From: Bursaphelenchus xylophilus
Taxonomy: Eukaryota; Nematoda; Chromadorea; Rhabditida; Aphelenchoididae
Direction: 5' to 3'
NCBI GenBank assembly: GCA_904066235.2
Contig: CAJFCV020000004.1
Location: 2,418,001 to 2,482,000 of the forward strand
DNA length: 64,000 nt
Under the pieces are notes generated by a model, which did no database searches, was not told where the DNA came from, and was given only the letters and a program-made list of their open reading frames with translations. Shown here piece by piece: positions 32,769 to 42,834 of this stretch. Position 1 is the first letter of the stretch; each line of letters opens with the position of its first letter. A program made the position numbers and the translations under genes.

Positions 32769-33980
32769 TTAGTCGTCCGCACGGATGCATTTGCTCTTAT
32801 CGGTGATGGTTTTGGGGCAAGTGACCTGCTTGAAAGTGACTCCTGGGTTGTCGGAGTTTCCGAACCAATCGAATCTCCAATCGCAACCTGGTTGCAAGGT
32901 AGCGGGAAGCTGGCTACAGTCAGACCGAGAGCTGACTCCACCATATTGAGATCCCCAGCCGGACGATGGGGCTCCCCATTGGGCTGTGCAACCGTTGAAG
33001 ATTCCAACGCCACCACCAGGAATCTAAAGAAATTCGGGGATTAGACTATTTGGGATATTTTGTTGGCGTATCGAGTTTTAGGAATCAAAAAGGTTGACTA
33101 TCGTTTGAGAAAGGATTCGGAGAGTTTTTTTGCTCAAAAATCTATGTTAACTTACAGCCAAATCAAAGTGGTTATCTCCCAAGTCTCCGCCGGTGTTGGT
33201 TGCCTGAATGACGAACTTCTTTCCAGCAACAGAACCACTAGTAAACGTAAGCTCGTAGCAGGCGCAGCACCAGGTGCTTTCACTTCCTCCAGCTAGCTTA
33301 ACTGCCGCAAATCCAAATGAAAGAGTGTCATTGACTGCATAGGGTTGTTCAGTCGAGCAACTGTACGCGGAACCTCCGTTACAGCCGGATTGGGTGTTTC
33401 CACCGTCGTTCAGAGGTTGATCGTGAACATCACAGGTCTGAATGGGTCCAGACTTCAAGGTAGCTTTGCCAGGCCAAGCGCAAGAAGACTTGCAGCAATC
33501 CCAGTAACGAGTAGTTACTCCGGTGCCTGAAGTTCCGCCAGAAATGTAGCTATAGCTGTAGTCGGCGCTGTTTCCACTGGCCTGGGTAGTGGCTGCGGCC
33601 GTTGAGCTGGCTTTGGTTGTTGTCGTTGGAGTGGTGCTTGATGCTGTTGAGCTGGCTGTGGATGGTGCTGCACTAGCTTTAGATGGTGCTGCACTGGCTG
33701 TAGATGGTGCTGCACTGGCTGTAGATGGTGCTGCACTGGCTTTAGATGGCGCTGCACTGGCTGTAGATGGTGCTGCACTGGCCTTTGTTGGTGCTGCACT
33801 GGCTGTTGTCGCAGGGCTGCCACTAGCTGCCGTTTGGCCTTTAGTCGTTGACGCCGCACTAGCTGGAGGGGCCGTCTGTGTTGCCCCGGCCGCGGTCGTC
33901 AAGGGGCCACAGGTCTTACCTTCCACCACGTTCTCAAACAACAACGCCAACACCAAAACCGAAACGAGTAGTTTATTCAT
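32769..33980 (-). CDS. GH45 endoglucanase (cellulase), copy 1, 359 aa
   Basis: Minus-strand exons 33980-33156 and 33023-32769 join to 359 residues. A signal peptide (MNKLLVSVLVLALLFENVVEG) precedes an Ala/Ser/Thr/Pro linker (about residues 26-139) built of SAAPSTA/SAAPSKA repeats, probably O-glycosylated. The GH45 domain follows: TTRYWDCCKSSCAWPGKA with the catalytic base at Asp161, then GDNHFDLA-IPGGGVGIF with the catalytic acid at Asp273, and the Cys-rich C terminus. GH45 enzymes hydrolyse beta-1,4-glucan in cellulose. I start at the second ATG (33980) because the first (34004) is only about 17-24 bp from the TATA box. The intron (132 bp) falls between HFDLA and IPGGG. Fungal origin is established for aphelenchoid nematode GH45 genes. 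Confidence 0.93.
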
Positions 33981-34020
33981 GGTCGAAACTCGAGTAATGT
34001 ACATTCAGATTGTGCCTAGC

Positions 34021-34028
34021 TTTATATA
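34021..34028 (-). promoter_or_regulatory. TATA box of GH45 copy 1
   Basis: TATATAAA on the minus strand, about 40 bp upstream of the chosen ATG. The second GH45 gene has TATATAA at the equivalent place (37107-37113). Confidence 0.6.
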
Positions 34029-34529
34029 CCCTCAAGTCCCAACTGCTACGCTCAACTTTGGCGATGGTTTAGCTGCCGGAGTAGGCTGTTTTTGTTTGTA
34101 CAGCTGAGTGAACCGGGAAAATTCCTATCGGCTTATCAAATCTTTTGTATGCACAGATTGAGCAAAACGCCCAAAAAACGGATATTTTTGGAAGTTTAGG
34201 ACGCATCTGGAGTCGTGTGATTGCGTTAAGCATCAGGACTTGATTGGATTTGCCAAAAAGATTTCTTTCGCCAATGGTTTGACAAGTAATTGAGTGGAGT
34301 TTACAAGAGTTAACCTTTCATCGCATTAGAGACTCAATTCTGGTTGGTTCAACCTTTCCTCTTTTAAAGGGCCTGTACAGCTACTTTGAAAAGCGATTTT
34401 CTCGGCTTGGGGTGGCTTTCTGATATATCGTTTGTTTTCGTGGCGGGACGCACTGACAAACTCGGTGCGACTTTTTTTGATCCAAGATGGATAATATTTG
34501 GTGCAAAATGCACACTGTTTCACCGTAAT

Positions 34530-35061
34530 ATGCGCCAATTCAATGTTTTTACATGGAGAAATCGTAAGTCGTTGCTTTGAAATATTTTTGATTGGATTTT
34601 TAGGTAGTTTTTATGTTGTGGACGCTGTTTGAAACGCTTCAGCTTAATTATACGATAAGATAGGTTTTATGAGGCGGAATAGGGGCGAAGTTGTTCTAGA
34701 ACGTTTTGTTTGTGAGTGGGTGAACTTACTTTGAAAAACCCTACATTTTTTTGACAAACTGAAGAATTTTTGATATTGCTTTAGGTTGAAATCAGTGGCA
34801 AAAATTCCGTAATGTTGCGTGTCTGCCTTCTCCGTTCACAATTAGTATATTTTATAGACTTGCAAGGTTATTCGGGACGTTTATTTATTGTTTTTTAGTC
34901 CTTTCTGGGTTTAATTTTCATGTTATATTGTTCATGATTGTCCTTGTTTTCCAGGCGGAATTCCTGTTGCCAGAAGTCAATCGCCTCCTAAAGAAGAAGT
35001 CAGGATGCTAAATGGTTCAGAACCGCAGTGGTTTTCAGCAAAGTTGAGCCACCGAACCTGA
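34530..35061 (+). CDS. Candidate small protein, 46 aa, two exons
   Basis: Exons 34530-34563 and 34955-35061 splice in frame across a GT-AG intron to MRQFNVFTWRNR-GIPVARSQ, ending SEPQWFSAKLSHRT. The N terminus is basic and amphipathic without acidic residues, compatible with mitochondrial targeting. A short upstream ORF precedes the ATG, and AATTAAAG follows at about 35190. Nothing recognised. In the other frame exon 2 reads AEFLLPEVNRLLKKKSGC, so the choice of frame depends on exon 1 being real. Confidence 0.35.
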
Positions 35062-36031
35062 ATTATGGAGCTTCAGACGATGCCTTGTTTGCCCTCCTAC
35101 ATCTTGGATTGAGAAGATTCACCTTTTTTCTATTATTTTGTCTTTTTTCAAGAACTTTAGCCATAAATTATTCAAGTTTAATGTTTGGTAATTAAAGAAA
35201 TCAAACAACGGTATTGAAGCGCTGTTCCTTGCGATTATCGCGGCAGCGGGGTGGTTGGACGTTGAATTGACACTTCTGAAACGACATGTGTAATATAAGT
35301 TTTCTTCAAAAAAGTTATATGCGCTTCTTCAAACTTCTCACAACGTTCCTAAAAGCCAAAGAAAAATATCAAATCAACTTACAATGGTAGAGATGCGTTT
35401 TTCGACTAGCAATGGGTCTTTGACGCAATAAAATGAATCGTTTTGCATCCTGCTGACCGAAATAGCTTTCCTTTTTGAGAATACCAAGAGCTGCCCTATG
35501 GGGAGAGAATGGGGTGCATTTTTATGCCTTACGTTCGCTTTCTAAATAGGGCAAATGTATGCCGTCTCTTCAAATGGAACAGCTTTTTTCGGTCAGAGAT
35601 ACAGGAAGTCACGTTGTTTAATAGATCTCAAGTAACGTTTTATGGCAACAAAGATAAATGCAACGAATCCAGATATTCGACTTGGTATGTGCGTATAAAA
35701 CGGAAAAAATTGCATTCTGCATCTCGCTACGGGGCGGTTACAAGAGGAAAGCTTGAACCAACCCGAATCGAGTCTATTATGCGACGAAAAGTTCACTGTA
35801 AATTCTGTCAATTACTTGTGTGGTTATTGGCGATGCGTTTTTTACCACATTATCCTGTCCAGCACTTCAGGATCATATATCTCGTTGTCTTTTTATTAGA
35901 GGTTTCATGGGACCGTTTGAGTTCTGGTCGCTCCACACAACCGATAACTACTTTTGGTTTTACTTTTTAGTTTTTTGACCGTCTTTGTGGTTTTACAATT
36001 ACTTTGGAAATTTTCAAAAATTCCAAATTCA
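35062..36031. other. Intergenic between the small gene and GH45 copy 2
   Basis: A 153-codon plus-strand frame (35509-35970) is open but has no motif, no close promoter and odd composition. No repeat recognised. Confidence 0.35.
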
Positions 36032-36106
36032 ACATGATCATGCCTGATTTATCAAAATGAATAGATTAACTCAAATAAATTACTAGTTATCGTCCATGAT
36101 GGCTTC

Positions 36107-37065
36107 TTAATCGTCCGCACGGATGCATTTGCTTTTGTCGGTGAGGGTTTTGGGGCAAGTGACTTGCTTGAAAGTCACTCCTGGGTTGTCGGAGTTTCCG
36201 AACCAATCGAATCTCCAATCGCAACCTGGTTGCAATTTAGCGGGAAGTTGGCTACAGTCGGAGCGAGAGCTGACTCCACCGTATTGGGCTCCCCAGCCGG
36301 AAGATGGGGCTCCCCATTGGGCTGTGCAGCCGTTGAAGATTCCAACGCCACCACCGGGAATCTGAAGAAATTTGGGGATTAGACGAGTTTAGATATTTTG
36401 TTGGCATATCGAGTTTTGGGGATTAGCGAAATTTGGCAACGTGTTAAGCGTCAACTTACAGCCAAATCAAAGTGGTTATCTCCCAAGTCTCCGCCGGTGT
36501 TGGTTGCCTGAATGACGAACTTCTTTCCGTTCACAGAGCCACTAGTAAAGGTCAGCTCATAGCAAGCGCAGCACCAAGAGCTTTCGCTTCCTCCAGCCAG
36601 CTTAACCGCTGCAAATCCGAATGAAAGCGTGTCATTGACTGCATAGGGCTGTTCAGTTGAGCAACTGTACGCGGAACCTCCGTTACAGCCGGATTGGGTG
36701 TTTCCACCGTCGTTCAGAGGTTGGTCATGAACATCGCAGGTCTGAATTGGTCCAGACTTCAAGCTAGCTTTTCCGGGCCAAGCGCAAGAAGACTTGCAGC
36801 AATCCCAGTAACGAGTTGTTACTCCGGTGCCTGAAGTCCCCCCAGAAACGTAGCTATAACTGTAGTCGGCGCTGTTTCCACCGGCAGAAGAGGATGCGGC
36901 AGTCGTTGCTTTGGTAGGCGCGGCGGTAGCTTTTGTTGGAGCGGCGGTAGCTTTGGTCGACTTCACAGTAGTGGCCTTGGTCTTCTTCGTTTTCGAGCTC
37001 TTACATTCTACCACAACCTCCAACAACAACGCCACAACCAAAACTGAAACAAATAGCTTTGCCAT
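36107..37065 (-). CDS. GH45 endoglucanase (cellulase), copy 2, 286 aa
   Basis: Minus-strand exons 37065-36460 and 36361-36107 join to 286 residues. A signal peptide (MAKLFVSVLVVALLLEVVVE) is followed by a short Lys/Thr/Ala linker with KATAAPT repeats (about residues 24-65). The GH45 domain is almost identical to copy 1: TTRYWDCC with Asp88 as base, and HFDLA-IPGGG with Asp200 as acid. All Cys positions are kept and the intron (98 bp) is in the same codon boundary. The 3' UTR shares the block GATTTATCAAAATGAATAGA with copy 1. Tandem duplication with linker replacement is the simplest history. Confidence 0.93.
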
Positions 37066-37106
37066 AATGGAAGCTCGAGTGATGTACATTCGGACTGTGC
37101 CCGGCC

Positions 37107-37113
37107 TTATATA
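37107..37113 (-). promoter_or_regulatory. TATA box of GH45 copy 2
   Basis: TATATAA on the minus strand about 42 bp upstream of the ATG at 37065, matching the arrangement in copy 1. Confidence 0.55.
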
Positions 37114-37588
37114 CTTTTAAATTCTAACAGAAATTTTGGCCTTTATTGATGACATAGCTGTCCGGGTAGGCTGTTTTTGTTTGGGCATCTGAGTTAACCG
37201 GGAAAATTTTCATTGACTTATCAAATCTTTTGTATACGCAGATTGAATTTTGTCCTGATACGGGTATTTTTGGGAGTTTCATACAGGGCGGGACACTGGA
37301 ACTGAAGACCTTTTTTTTGGGCCTAACTTCAAGAAATCAAGAAAGTACATATTATTGGTTGCCTAGTAGGGTCACCTTGAGGCTAGGAGCCGGCCCGGTG
37401 ACAAATCCTGTAGCGGACCATCCAGCGTTCTTGGCTGAGCTCAAGGCCGTTGTCTAGTCGCTTATGTATACCATGAACCTACGGACTTTGCATAGTTCTG
37501 ACATATACGTCCTTGTAGCTTTCTTGAGCATTTCTTTTTTCTTATTTGTTTTCTTTATTTTTGACGAATTCAATCCGGTTCAATCCTT

Positions 37589-37960
37589 ATGTTCTTCCTG
37601 TTTTCGCCGTCTTCACCATCGGTGAGATGTTTTGAGGGATTTGCTGCACACTTGACTCTTAGCGCTCGAGTATGTATGATCTGGCAATATTCCAACGCCT
37701 TAGCCTCTATTAACAATTGGCCCGGCTCATTTCCCTTGGGTGGATTGGAGCGTTTTCTCAGGCTGCCTACAGAAGGAGATTCCCAAGATACTCCATTTTC
37801 CAGCTGGTTTATCTTGGCGACGGTCGTCATCTTCTACGCACTGATCCAGGACTTCCGATTCCTGGCTCAGAAGAAGGTGAATGCTGATCAAAACTCCGAT
37901 GCCAATACGAACACCAATGGTGAGCTTCAGCACAGCGAAATCTCGTGCACGTCAAACTGA
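37589..37960 (+). other. Open frame with one membrane segment (fragment?)
   Basis: 124 open codons contain SSWFILATVVIFYALIQDF, a membrane segment, and then QKKVNADQNSDANTNTNGEL. Codon use in the last 60 codons looks coding. It ends exactly where a MITE D begins (37949), so it may be the truncated end of a gene. No family recognised. Confidence 0.3.
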
Positions 37961-38173
37961 GATAAACTATATAAAGCGGTCCGATGAATGGATTGGCAAT
38001 TCGCCAAAAAAAGACGCGAAAAAGCTTTTTGTCGGGGAAGAAATGGGGAATTTTTAGGGCGAGAGAGCACGTTTTGCGCCTTTTTTTTCTCTGTCTTCTC
38101 TGTGAAATCAAACGAAGTGTAAAAAACCGAAAGCAAAGTGTCTATTATGGTTACCAGATTCCTCAATTTGACG
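37949..38173. mobile_element. MITE family D copy
   Basis: ACGTCAAACTGAGATAAACT at the left and CTCAATTTGACGT at the right are inverted. The body has GCGAGAGAGCACGTTTTGCG and ATGGGGAATTTTT, shared with copies at 41305, 48999, 50928 and 55235. Confidence 0.7.
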
Positions 38174-38498
38174 TGCCATGCCCCCATCCAAACCCTTCCA
38201 AGTGGATGGCGGGTGGTTGGGGGACCATGACTTCCTGGAAACCTCACGTCGGCTGAGATCACCTTGTTGCTCCAGGAAACTTCTTGAATTCTTATACCTC
38301 GGAATGAAAAAAATGACAGTTCGTTGTCCAACAATTTTGTCTTAAACTTTTACCACGCCTGTGGCCTATAAGAAAGTTCACCGGGTTAAGGTGTATTTTA
38401 CAACTAAACGCTCCTGATATCATTAAATTGCGTTGAGTCTGATTGAAGTTACACTCGAAATAAAGTTGAAAATTTGCTATAAACCACTGCAAATCCCA

Positions 38499-38834
38499 AA
38501 TTCAACATGATCATGCCTGATTTATCAAAATGAATAGATCAATTCAAATAAATTACTAGTTATTGTCCGTGATGGTCTCTTAATCGTCCGAACGGATGCA
38601 TTTCTAGGCATGAACAGAGCGAGGTTTAGACTGTCGCGAAACTGCAAGCCTTTCAAATCGCCAAAATTTATGCCGGTTTCTCTGCCCAGTGGCGTCGAAT
38701 ACGATAGTCGTTTATAACCGTCGAAAAGACTTACACAAAATATCTGCAAGACGACGATCGGAAAATATGCGTCCAAACACGCCCAAAAACTGCATGGTAA
38801 CGGCCAGCTGAAGAAGCAATGTCATCAGTTTCAT
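38499..38834 (-). pseudogene. Chimeric pseudogene: two peptide-gene pieces plus a GH45 tail
   Basis: Read on the minus strand, 38834-38730 matches the start of the gene at 42835 (MKLMTLLLQLAVTM...FLGVFG, then its donor). Next comes about 110 bp matching exon 1 of the four-cysteine peptide genes (SYSTPLGRETGINFGDLK). From about 38605 it matches the last codons and 3' UTR of the GH45 genes (CATCCGTTCGGACGATTAAG, then GATTTATCAAAATGAATAGA in the other orientation). The pieces are out of frame overall. Confidence 0.75.
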
Positions 38835-39042
38835 TCTGCCTGTGTTGTGAAAGAATATAGATTTTTGCTGATTTTAAACCGCTCTAGAATTGCCAATTGT
38901 CCATTAATTTGTGATATATTGGATGTTCAAATTGTCTAATCGGATTGAATTATTGAAATTTATTTCCATTGTGAAAAAATAAACATGCGAAAACTGAGCT
39001 ATACAAGCTTATTGAGGACATAATAGAGAAAGGTATCAAAAC

Positions 39043-39336
39043 TCAGACATTACGGATGAAATTCCCATCTTTGTCATACAATTTCCCGTGACAGCTGCTG
39101 GTCGGGATGCATTTGTATTCGGGGTTGCCGCTATATTGGTTGCAGTTGTTTACGAAGCAGACGATGGAATCTGAAGATTGGTTGTAATGCAATTACTTAC
39201 ACATAGCGAGGCTTAGATTTTTACGAAACTGCAAACCTTTTTTATCACCCATGTTGCCAGTTTTTCCGCCTAGTGGCGTCGAATACGATAATTGAACGAC
39301 AGAAAGTAGTACGAGGACCAATACAAGTAGCTTCAT
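39043..39336 (-). CDS. Secreted four-cysteine peptide, minus-strand copy (75 aa)
   Basis: Exons 39336-39237 and 39170-39043 (minus) join to 75 residues. The signal peptide (MKLLVLVLVLLSVVQLSYS) is followed by TPLGGKTGNMGDKK and the conserved exon-2 module CFVNNC, NPEYKCIPTSSCHGKLYDKDG, ending FIRNV. Cysteines follow C-x4-C-x10-C-x5-C. It is the closest relative of the gene at 42339, in inverted orientation. Family not recognised. The short disulphide-bonded module suggests an extracellular peptide (effector, antimicrobial or toxin-like are all open). Confidence 0.7.
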
Positions 39337-39345
39337 TTCACTGAT

Positions 39346-40140
39346 ACATTCAAACTCTCTCTGAATAATTGCAGATTTTTAAGGCGTTTAAAAAGCAATT
39401 TCAGGCCGTACATCGCAATTTATTATCATTTGAAAGGCGCATATATTGAACAGAGATGTTTATGAAATCGAAAACCAATAACTTTATAGTTCTTCATGAG
39501 CAGAACTATTCCGTTTTTGATGTTCAATTTCAATTCAATTTATTCATTCTAATCATTTTCACATGTAAAATATCACGTGTATATATAAGTCTGATTTCAT
39601 TGCCTAGTCATTAGTACGTATAAGATGCCTCCATCGCAGGCCATGGTTTTTCGAAAGCAAGTCTCCCCCTTGGACGACCAAGATTCGGAAGCCGTGAAAT
39701 TTACGGAGTGGAGGATTTATTTCGGCGCTGCGACTTTTGTCAACAATACCAAAGATCGTGACGGTTCGTCGCTGTACGCATGCACGGATGAAGCCAGAAA
39801 GCCTCAATAAAGTATCTGAACTTGGGGTTTTTGACTAATGTTGTAGTATGGTCTTCCGGGGCCTCTCAACAGTCATTTATGCCGTCAAACTTTGAAGGAA
39901 ATCTTTAGCTCACACTCATGAGTTTATGGGTTTATGATGAGTTCCTTGTTGCGACAGCTATATACTTCCGCACTTCCATTGTGCTCAGGTTTATTTACAA
40001 CGTCATCCAGTCATGTGAAATTTAAAATATTTTGAAAATTTTCGCACTTTTTCACGTAGTTTTTTGTTCGAAACACTACAAAAATAAACAAACCTTAGGA
40101 AACGAGAATCTACTCTGAGTAAATAAACAGTTTATGGCGG
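39346..40140. other. Intergenic with a possible retroposon tail
   Basis: TTTCAATTCAATTTATTCATTC (39528 on) resembles the tail of the retroposon at 3208, so a non-LTR fragment may be present. A 61-codon frame at 39625 has no support as a gene. Confidence 0.35.
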
Positions 40141-40201
40141 TATAAATTGAAAAATCGAGTGGGCAATTCAGAAGTTGCAAGGGTTTCGGAGTAGCTCAAT
40201 A

Positions 40202-41169
40202 ATGTTTGGATTGGTAAAGTTGTTCTTCTTCCTGTGCTTGGTGTTTTCGGCCGGTAAGGTAGCTGCTGCTGATGGTGAGTGAATGCCTTGTATCTTGCTG
40301 TAATTTTTTGGGGTTCGATAGAACTTTTTACGACTTTGAGGACTATCACAGAGGCGGACCTGACCCAGTGGCAAAAAACGTACCACTTTGCATCCGGAAA
40401 GTATCAAAAAATGTGGCAAAATACCTCCCTCTTCAAGTGAAAATACACCGTTTTGAAGGGTGCCCGTTATTTTTGTGAGGGAACTTCAAAACAGAGTCTT
40501 TTATAATCGGAGAAGGAGACATTTTGCTACATTTTTTGATACTTCCTGGATGCAAAATGGTACGTTTTAGTGTGCAAAGTTTTAGCAGTCTGCCAGGAAA
40601 ATAATGTGGATTTGTCGCTGCAAAATGGTCGACCCGTCGCATGGCAAACCGAAATGGAACAAAAATGTCTCCCGCCCACTTTTGAGTTTCGTCCAAACGA
40701 AGTGTCACAACTGACAAAAGCAATAAAATAATTCCGAGAAAAATATTTTTCCATCGAAAAACCACACGAAAAATTCTGTTGTGACATTTCGTGTGAATTT
40801 GACCGATACTGGGTGTGCGAAGTGCCGAAACGAGGAGGGAGACTCCCTGGGTTGCCGTGCGTCGTTGTCGCGTACCAAATTTCCAGCCGCGGCTAGAGTA
40901 ATTTTCAAGACGCCAAAAATCCACATTATTTTCCCGACGGATAGATAAAAGCCTCGCCGTTTAGAGTTGATGGTCGTTTCTAGCCCCAAAATTATTCAAA
41001 ATAAAGCCTTTTCTTTTTGAAAATCCACAACTGTTCTTCAGATTCCGTCACTTGCATTGTGAACAACTGCCAAAGCTATCAAGGCAGCAATGAGTACGAT
41101 TGCATCCCGAACAGCAGCTGCCACGGCAAGTTGTACGATAAGACGGGAAAATTCATCCGCGACGTTTGA
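40202..41169 (+). CDS. Secreted four-cysteine peptide, copy with long intron (66 aa)
   Basis: Exons 40202-40274 and 41042-41169 join to 66 residues. The signal peptide (MFGLVKLFFFLCLVFSAGKV) is followed at once by the module CIVNNC, SNEYDCIPNSSCHGKLYDKTG, ending FIRDV. Spacing is C-x4-C-x10-C-x5-C. TATAAAT lies at 40141. The intron is 767 bp, most of it a MITE A and a repeat family C copy, whereas the paralogue at 41852 has a 75-bp intron at the same phase. Confidence 0.7.
40347..40565. mobile_element. MITE family A copy, right end truncated
   Basis: The left end GAGGCGGACCTGACCCAGTG is complete. The right side stops after GATGCAAAATGGTACGTTTT without the terminal repeat. Confidence 0.65.
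40620..40960. repeat. Repeat family C copy
   Basis: The longest copy here, with GGCAAACCGAAATGGAAC, GTCTCCCGCCCACTTTTGAG and TCACAACTGACAAAAGC. A mariner later inserted into another copy at the equivalent of CGAAAT|GGAAC (57691-58930). Confidence 0.6.
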
Positions 41170-41304
41170 TCTTTGATATTGTATCAATTCTGGCTATGCA
41201 TAAATAAAGCAATGAATCGAAGAAGGTATTCATTTTGATAGTTTCCAAAGGAAAATATATTGCAAAGTTGGAACTGACAAGGGAAGTGTTGGAAGTGCAA
41301 CACA

Positions 41305-41480
41305 CGTCAAACTGAGGAGTCCGGTGACCGGAATAGACCCTTCGCTATCGGTTTTTTACAATTTCTCTTGATTTCACAGGGAAGACAGATAAAAGACGCT
41401 CAAAACGTACTCTCTCGCCCCAAAAATTCCCCATTTCTTCCCCGACAAAAACAGTTTTTGCGTCTTTTTTTGGCGGAGCT
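41305..41480. mobile_element. MITE family D copy, right end lost
   Basis: ACGTCAAACTGAGGAGTCCG at the left, then ACGTACTCTCTCGCCCC and CCCATTTCTTCCCCGAC. The right terminal repeat is replaced by unrelated sequence. Confidence 0.6.
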
Positions 41481-41851
41481 GGAAATCTCGCATGTCCTTA
41501 AGAAACAAATCTAAATTTGTGCCCTGTTTCAAAAAAATAAAATATAAGCGTCGCACTTGGAGTGCTTCCGTTGTAAGAATAGAAGTCAGAAATGTGTGGG
41601 AGTCGTCTCTTTATCGTTAGTAAATCTTGTTCCTCGTAAATAACGATGACTAATCAATCACAGCTACCTTATGTTTCCAAAAATAAAAAGTCATGTAGTA
41701 TATTTTGAAGTCGGCTCGGAAGTCGTGGTGAATCAGCCCGCTTTATAAACAAACCGAGATCATTGGGAGTTTATTAGACACTATAAAAACAAGGTAACTA
41801 AACAAACAAGAAAAGGGCCCATTTGATCTTCTAAAGGATATTCTAGTGACC

Positions 41852-42124
41852 ATGTTTGGCAATCTCTTGACGTTGCTTTTGGCTTGTACTATGATGATTG
41901 TTGCGGTCAGTGGCAAAGGCCAAAGTAAGATTATTGGTGAAGTCTTTAAGTCTGCTTTAGACAGGCCGGTTCACTCCGGTTAAAACTTGCTGATTTCAGA
42001 TACCGTTTGCTTTGTAAACCGATGTGCTGCCTATCAAAACCGCCCAGAATACAAGTGCGTTCCGACCAGCAGCTGCGGTGGAATTCTTTACGACAAAGAT
42101 GGAAACTATGTTAGCAACGTGTAA
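41852..42124 (+). CDS. Secreted four-cysteine peptide (65 aa)
   Basis: Exons 41852-41924 and 42000-42124 join to 65 residues. The signal peptide (MFGNLLTLLLACTMMIVAVS) is followed by CFVNRC, RPEYKCVPTSSCGGILYDKDG and NYVSNV. TATAAAA lies at 41782-41788. Same exon phase and cysteine spacing as the neighbours. It shares the MFG start with the 40202 gene, while the 39336 and 42339 genes share MKLL, which splits the cluster into two subgroups. Confidence 0.7.
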
Positions 42125-42338
42125 ATTTAATATTAATCCTATGGTCCAATTTTGCAAAATTTTTTGGCGATAAATTTTATATTACATGTTGAGAAAAAAG
42201 TTCTCCTTCCCTTTATCTATTATGGTGGTTGTTTCTATCATACAATCTATCACTTGGAAATCTTTCCCAATGAATAAATCGCTTGACTCTTGAGTTCTCG
42301 TCTTTGGTGTGATTGTCTTCCCTGGCCTTTCGACAGAA

Positions 42339-42733
42339 ATGAAGCTGCTTCTGTTTGTGTTCGCATTATTTTCTGTCCTTCAATTATCGCATTCAACTCC
42401 ATTGGGCAGGAAAACTGGCATAAATGTGGGCGATTTGAAGAAAGGTTTGCAGCTTCGTAGCGATCTAAACCTTACTATGTGCCTGTAATTGTATAAAATC
42501 GATCTTCAGAAGAATACATCACGTGTTTCGTAAACGACTGCTACCGATATTACGGCGACCCCGAATACAAATGCATCCCGACCAGCAGCTGTTACGGGAA
42601 GTTGTATGACAAAGATGGAAATTTCATCCGTGATGTCCGAGTATCTTTCTCTAGAGTCCTCAATAAACCTATACAGATCGGTTCCCTTGCATATTTATTT
42701 TGTCACAATGGTTCAATAAACCAATCCGATTAG
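42339..42733 (+). CDS. Four-cysteine peptide with lost stop codon (109 aa)
   Basis: Exons 42339-42444 and 42510-42733 join to 109 residues. The signal peptide (MKLLLFVFALFSVLQLSHS) and the module CFVNDC, DPEYKCIPTSSCYGKLYDKDG, FIRDV are intact. Where the paralogues have TGA or TAA, this gene has CGA (42641-42643 region), so translation runs on about 30 more codons to TAG at 42731-42733. An AATAAA at about 42661 lies inside the extension, so a transcript cut there would lack a stop. Confidence 0.65.
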
Positions 42734-42834
42734 ACAATCTGAACATACAATATATCACAAATTAATGGCCAATTGGCGATTCTAGAGCGGTTTAAAATCA
42801 GCAAAACTCTATATTCTTCCACTATACAGACAGA

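Noticed and set aside
33589..34107. 172-codon plus-strand frame rich in Ala/Val repeats
   Set aside because: Antisense of the repetitive GH45 linker.
35509..35970. 153-codon plus-strand frame
   Set aside because: No motif, odd composition and no convincing promoter or splice signals nearby. Possible but not supported.
39625..39810. 61-codon frame MPPSQAMVFRKQVSPLD...
   Set aside because: It follows a retroposon-like tail and has no homology or splice support.
40433..40924. 163-codon minus-strand frame
   Set aside because: It runs through MITE A and repeat family C inside an intron; fragments recur at other family C copies as non-coding DNA.
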